DNA of 7,324 nucleotides, taken from Chloroflexota bacterium (GTDB lineage: Bacteria; Chloroflexota; Limnocylindria; Limnocylindrales; CSP1-4). Position 1 is the first letter of the stretch; every line of letters begins with the position of its first letter. Shown piece by piece: positions 6,464 through 7,324 of the stretch. The position numbers and the translations under genes are program-made. Below the pieces are notes generated by a model. That model saw only the letters and a list, made by a program, of their open reading frames with translations, was not told the DNA's origin and did not search any database. Where the stretch lies: NCBI GenBank assembly GCA_017882025.1, contig JADGQG010000095.1, positions 1-7,324 on the forward strand. Reading direction: 5' to 3'.

Positions 6464-7177
6464 CTACTCGTTCGCTTGCGCCGCCGCGAGACGGGCGAGT
6501 GTCGCCATGTCCGGGACGGTCAGGTCCGGGGTGGCGATGGCCGGCAGGGTTGCCCCGCTGCCGGGCCGGTCGTGCCGTCGATCGACCCAAACCGTGGTCA
6601 TCCCCAGGCGCCTGGCCGGGACGTGATCGTGGAAGAGGCTCTGGGCGACATGGAGGATGCGCTCGCGCGGCACGCCGATCCGCTCGAAGGCGAGCTCGAA
6701 GTTGCGGAGGGCCGGCTTGTAGCTGCCGACCTGCTGGGCCGTGATCACCCAGTCGAATGTCACTCCCAGCCGACGGTTCGAGGCCGCGAACAGATCGTCG
6801 TCGCAGTTCGTGATGACTCCGAGCCGGAAACGCCGCGCAAGGCGCGCCAGCGCCGCGGGCGAGTCCGCGAAGGCGGGCCACTCCCCCACCGAGCGGCCGA
6901 AGGCCGCCGCCTCCTCCTCCGTGGGCTCGACGCCGAGCTCTGCGCAGACGCCGCCCAGCGCGTGCGCGAGCACCTCTCGATAGCGGAGGTAGTCACCGGC
7001 CTCGATCGCCGCCTCGTGGCGGGCATAGCGCTCCAGCAGATCGTCGTCGTCCGCCGCGACGCCCCGCGGCTCCAGGACGCGTCGCAGCCCGGCCAGGATC
7101 CCGGCCTCCCAGTCGATGAGCGTCCCATAGCAGTCGAAGGTGAGCACCTCGAAGTGGTCGAAGTCGATGGGTGGCAC
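6464..7177 (-). CDS. HAD-superfamily hydrolase (haloacid dehalogenase type II-like)
   Basis: A 237-residue HAD hydrolase. Motif I is TFDCYGTL with nucleophile D15 and a tyrosine in place of the second aspartate of DxD, as in the 2-haloacid dehalogenase branch. Motif II is VITN (T123, N124), motif III has K154 in SYKP, and motif IV is HVAQSLFHDH with D184. A cap domain lies between motifs I and II (about 20-105). Motif IV lacks the SSNxxD form of well-studied L-2-haloacid dehalogenases, so the substrate may be a phosphate ester or something else; dehalogenation is not assured. The GTG start at 7177 gives MPPIDFDHFEVLTFDCYGTL, a compact N-terminus. It follows an AGGAGG (7188-7193) by ten bases. 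An in-frame upstream start at 7240 would add 21 residues that lie mostly in promoter-like DNA. No functional link to the neighbours is evident. Confidence 0.92.
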   Translation of the reverse strand: MPPIDFDHFEVLTFDCYGTLIDWEAGILAGLRRVLEPRGVAADDDDLLERYARHEAAIEAGDYLRYREVLAHALGGVCAELGVEPTEEEAAAFGRSVGEWPAFADSPAALARLARRFRLGVITNCDDDLFAASNRRLGVTFDWVITAQQVGSYKPALRNFELAFERIGVPRERILHVAQSLFHDHVPARRLGMTTVWVDRRHDRPGSGATLPAIATPDLTVPDMATLARLAAAQANE

Positions 7178-7187
7178 GCGGTGACAT

Positions 7188-7193
7188 CCTCCT
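7188..7193 (-). promoter_or_regulatory. Ribosome binding site of the HAD hydrolase gene
   Basis: AGGAGG on the minus strand lies ten bases before the GTG at 7177. This supports the short start over the upstream in-frame start at 7240. Confidence 0.65.
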
Positions 7194-7230
7194 GCGGTCG
7201 AGGGAGCGGGTTGGGCTCGACCCGCCGCCG

Positions 7231-7236
7231 AGCCTA
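7231..7236 (-). promoter_or_regulatory. Possible -10 box upstream of the HAD gene
   Basis: TAGGCT on the minus strand, in the context GTGCTAGGCTC, fits the TAnnnT pattern of sigma-70-type -10 boxes in GC-rich bacteria. It lies about 54 bases before the GTG start. I found no good -35 box at 16-18 bases, so the call is weak. A hairpin-capable sequence (GCGGGT/ACCCGC, 7206-7225) lies between it and the ribosome site. Confidence 0.3.
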
Positions 7237-7269
7237 GCACCGGGACGTGGCCCGAATGCCGCTCCAGGC

Positions 7270-7324
7270 TCAGGTCTGGTCGGAACCGTCCGCTCCCGAC
7301 GCGGCCGGTCCGCCGAGGAGGCCG
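7270..7324 (-). CDS. Possible C-terminal end of an upstream gene (partial)
   Basis: The minus-strand frame is open from the window edge to a TGA at 7270-7272, encoding 17 visible residues that end in GADGSDQT. Codons are GC-rich in the third position and the tail looks like an ordinary hydrophilic C-terminus. It would end about 90 bases before the start of the HAD gene. The fragment is too short to recognise a family, and an open stretch of this length is expected by chance in such DNA. Confidence 0.3.
   Translation of the reverse strand, partial: GLLGGPAASGADGSDQT

Noticed and set aside
5988..6626. Plus-strand frame of 212 codons overlapping the HAD gene end
   Set aside because: It runs antisense into the HAD coding region, has no motif, and its second half is Arg/Ser-rich. 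Only the part near 6141-6350 looks gene-like, and that is equally so on the minus strand.

Overview
The window is GC-rich bacterial DNA in which every confident gene lies on the minus strand. The closest family resemblance I recognise is to Chloroflexota, mainly from the DUF58 protein and the MoxR–DUF58–VWA–VWA gene order; another high-GC phylum is possible. This placement is inference from memory of the families, not from a search.

Read in the direction of transcription (from high to low coordinates), the layout is as follows. First comes the possible last few codons of an unknown gene (7270-7324). A HAD-superfamily hydrolase follows (6464-7177). Then about 980 bp holds no confident gene (5482-6463). 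It carries a strong G-quadruplex motif, two short 18-bp-period repeats, a pair of near-identical palindromes and two doubtful small ORFs. Next are the transcript-cleavage factor GreA (5023-5481) and a 197-bp gap. The window ends with a compact cluster: a membrane-anchored trypsin-like protease without PDZ domain (3974-4825), a MoxR-type AAA+ ATPase (2902-3912), a DUF58 protein (2025-2921) and two paralogous membrane VWA proteins (999-2021 and 1-999, the second cut by the window edge).

The last four genes form a classical MoxR/Bat-like module. In such modules a MoxR ATPase is thought to act as a chaperone or remodelling factor on partners with VWA metal-binding (MIDAS) folds, here one soluble DUF58 protein and two proteins anchored by membrane helices. 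The genes overlap or nearly touch (20-nt overlap, 3-nt gap, 1-nt overlap), so they are very probably co-transcribed and translationally coupled. The exported protease directly upstream may belong to the same unit, but its functional link is inference.

The most notable point in the genes is the DUF58 start. Conserved N-terminal family residues are encoded upstream of the first ATG/GTG/TTG in frame, and the best-placed start is an ACG preceded by a good Shine-Dalgarno sequence. No mobile element, CRISPR array, rRNA or tRNA was recognised, and I see no convincing wholly new system here.
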